Origin: Sphingobacteriales bacterium
Lineage (GTDB): Bacteria; Bacteroidota; Bacteroidia; Chitinophagales; Chitinophagaceae
Reading direction: 5' to 3'
Assembly: GCA_004144175.1 (NCBI GenBank)
Contig: SEFT01000013.1
Span: forward strand, 141,416 to 205,415
DNA: 64,000 nt
Part shown: in pieces, positions 62,512 to 64,000 of the stretch
Layout of the letters: each line of letters starts with the position of its first letter
Numbering within the stretch: position 1 is the first letter of the stretch
Notes under the pieces: model-generated
Database searches by the model: none
Seen by the model: only the letters and a program-made list of their open reading frames with translations
Told to the model about the DNA's origin: nothing
Program-made: the position numbers and the translations under genes

Positions 62512-63360
62512 ATGTCGCAATCGTTCGAGAACAAAGTAGATAACAGCGCTGACAGCGAAAAAGAAATAAATCCCCCACCCGTTTACGAAAGGGATTACGA
62601 CATGCAGCCCCTGCGGCTGAAAGGTAAGGTTGCCATCATCACCGGTGGAGACAGCGGTATTGGCCGTGCCGTAGCTGTACATTTTGCCCGCGAAGGTGCC
62701 GATGTAGCGATCGTTTTCCGGAGCAGCGATGAGGATGCCGAGGAAACAAAAAAGCTGATTGAGCAAAAAGGCAGAAAGGCGCTGCTGATAAAGAAGGACA
62801 TCAGTACAGAAGCTAATTGCATTGAAGCGATTGAAACAACAGTCAAAACTTTTAGCAAATTGGATATTGTGGTGAATAACGCTGCTGTGCAATATCCCCA
62901 AGATAACCTCGAAGACATTACGGAAGAACAACTGGATAAGACATTCAGGGTGAATGCTTATTCGTACTTCTTCATGTGTAAGGCTGCATTGAAACACCTG
63001 AAAAGTGGTAGCGCCATTGTAAACAATGCCTCGGTAAATGCCTATAGAGGCAATAAAGACCTGATAGATTACTCATCAACAAAGGGAGCTGTGATAGCCT
63101 TTACGCGTTCGCTGGCAGCATCGCTTGCAGAAAAGAACATACGCGTAAATGCAGTAGCACCAGGACCAATTTGGACGCCTCTGGTAGCATCCACCTTCAC
63201 AGGCCCAGAGCTGGGAGATTTCGGTAAGGAGACGCCTATGAAGCGACCCGGCCAGCCGGCAGAAGTAGCCACATGTTTTGTATTCCTGGCTTCGGACGAT
63301 GCCAGCTACATAACAGGACAGGCGCTGCACCCTAATGGCGGAACTATACTAAACACTTAA
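62512..63360 (+). CDS. SDR family oxidoreductase (YghA-like)
   Basis: A 282-residue NAD(P)-dependent short-chain dehydrogenase of the long-N-terminus type. A polar N-terminal tail (about 1-37, NPPPVYERDYDMQPLRLKGK) precedes the Rossmann motif TGGDSGIGRAVAV. The site residues are NNAAVQYP, Ser in VNNASVNAYRG and the Y-x-x-x-K in DYSSTKGAV. VNAVAPGPIWTPL and the Asp-rich SDDASYITGQ follow. The tail and P-x-Y-E-R pattern match the YghA/general-stress (glucose-dehydrogenase-like) group, induced in stationary or osmotic stress in several bacteria. Substrate unknown. Its start is the ATG at 62512. The SRPBCC gene follows after 36 bases. Confidence 0.93.
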   Translation: MSQSFENKVDNSADSEKEINPPPVYERDYDMQPLRLKGKVAIITGGDSGIGRAVAVHFAREGADVAIVFRSSDEDAEETKKLIEQKGRKALLIKKDISTEANCIEAIETTVKTFSKLDIVVNNAAVQYPQDNLEDITEEQLDKTFRVNAYSYFFMCKAALKHLKSGSAIVNNASVNAYRGNKDLIDYSSTKGAVIAFTRSLAASLAEKNIRVNAVAPGPIWTPLVASTFTGPELGDFGKETPMKRPGQPAEVATCFVFLASDDASYITGQALHPNGGTILNT

Positions 63361-63396
63361 AGAACAATTATTTAAAACAAAGCAAATTAAAGTACC

Positions 63397-64000
63397 ATGG
63401 ATCAGAACACATTTTCGCTAAGAAACAAGACAGTAAACGTTGACACGCCTGAACGCGCCATTTCGGTAGCAGCAGGTTCACTCCTGCTTTTGAGAGGGCT
63501 TAGTAAATTCAGCCTGTTGCAGATGGCAGCTGGTGGCTTTATGCTATACCGCGGCCTGACGGGCCATTGTGCTGCGTACAAAGCAATGGGTGTACCATCG
63601 CTTAGCGAAGAGCAGAACAACATTAAGATCGACACAACGCTCACGATCAACAAGCCAAAGAACGAGGTATATGCCTTCTGGCGCAAGCTGGAGAACCTGC
63701 CATTGTTTATGAAGCACCTGGAGAGCGTTACGCAGCTAAGCGAAGGAAAATCGCACTGGGTAGCGAAAATACCCAGCGACCTGACAAAGATCGAATGGGA
63801 TGCTCAGATCATCAATGAGGTAGAGAATACCCTGATAAGCTGGAGCTCATTGCCGGGTGCTACGGTTGAAAACGCGGGTAAGGTAGAGTTTTACGACGCA
63901 GACAACGGCCAAACCATGCTGCATATCGTTATCAGCTACAGCGCACCATTAGGCGCACCTGGCCTAATGGTGCGCTGTAGCTGATAACGATATGCAGCAT
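63397..64000 (+). CDS. DUF2892-SRPBCC family protein, interrupted at the window end
   Basis: The N-terminal part (about 1-65) has the DUF2892-like pattern of two short helices (TPERAISVAAGSLLLLRG, LLQMAAGGFMLYRGLTGHCAAY). Then comes the START/SRPBCC lipid-binding domain from about residue 77 (IKIDTTLTINKPKNEVYAFWRKLENLPLFMKHLESVTQL). The apparent stop at 63984 is not natural. It comes from a fold-back, since bases 63962-64000 are the reverse complement of 63916-63954. The true gene should continue after GAPG for roughly another 40-60 residues. Such proteins often neighbour general-stress SDR genes, as here, and may be stress proteins of the envelope. Confidence 0.75.
63916..64000. repeat. Perfect 39-bp inverted repeat at the window end
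   Basis: Left arm 63916-63954, loop 63955-63961, right arm 63962-64000, with no mismatch. It reaches the last base of the window and runs through coding sequence. It looks like a fold-back joining artefact; the repeat may continue beyond the window. Confidence 0.9.

Overview
The window looks like chromosomal DNA of a Bacteroidota bacterium, probably Chitinophagaceae or a close relative. The evidence is two large subtilases and a DUF4397 protein ending in type IX secretion (T9SS) sorting domains, SusC-era TonB/HTTM/imelysin iron-type genes, DUF4476, DUF4856, TM2 and DUF2752 proteins, BlaI/M56-TonB pairs, and promoters of the TAnnTTTG type. Genus-level assignment is not possible by eye. No rRNA, tRNA, CRISPR array, transposase, integrase or phage gene was seen.

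Layout. 1-2.9 kb: 3' part of an HtrA-type protease, a secreted protein, and a TM2 plus DUF2752 pair. 2.9-7.9 kb, minus strand: plant-type asparaginase, PyrR-like phosphoribosyltransferase, MacB-type permease, and two paralogous beta-barrel proteins, the second preceded by the stump of a duplicated lipoprotein gene. 7.9-13 kb: an MFS exporter, an AT-rich orphan gene bracketed by a duplicated 55-60 bp segment, a DUF486 membrane protein and an M1 aminopeptidase. 13-18.7 kb: biotin carrier protein, DUF4476 protein, lipoprotein, pyruvate dehydrogenase E1 beta, a PadR regulator with its membrane partner, and a geranylgeranyl-reductase-type flavoprotein. 18.7-28.2 kb: three T9SS cargo proteins (two S8 proteases and a DUF4397 protein) with small membrane and cytosolic genes between them. 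28.2-40.3 kb: small envelope operon, BlaI/M56 pair, NADAR, CheB, SET-domain and Gly-zipper proteins, a CHASE3 kinase with a receiver protein, and a propeller sensor kinase with a LytTR regulator.

40.5-56.1 kb is the centrepiece. It is a convergent two-operon locus for alpha-glucan and trehalose. On the plus strand glgE, treS-pep2 (fused) and glgB can turn trehalose into branched glucan through maltose 1-phosphate. On the minus strand glgX, treZ and a treY-malQ fusion can turn glucan back into trehalose. A single hairpin separates the two operons. Together they encode a closed glycogen-trehalose cycle.

56.3-62.3 kb, minus strand: DUF4856 lipoprotein, imelysin-like lipoprotein, HTTM (gamma-carboxylase-like) membrane protein and TonB receptor, a conserved Bacteroidota gene set probably used for metal uptake. 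62.5-64 kb: an SDR dehydrogenase and an SRPBCC protein. The last 85 bases form a perfect 39-bp fold-back that cuts the SRPBCC gene and most likely marks an assembly artefact at a contig end. Nothing here is convincingly a new defence or mobile system. The best leads are the two small local duplications (6.4-7.9 and 9.2-9.95 kb), the TreY-MalQ fusion, the HTTM/imelysin locus and the terminal palindrome.
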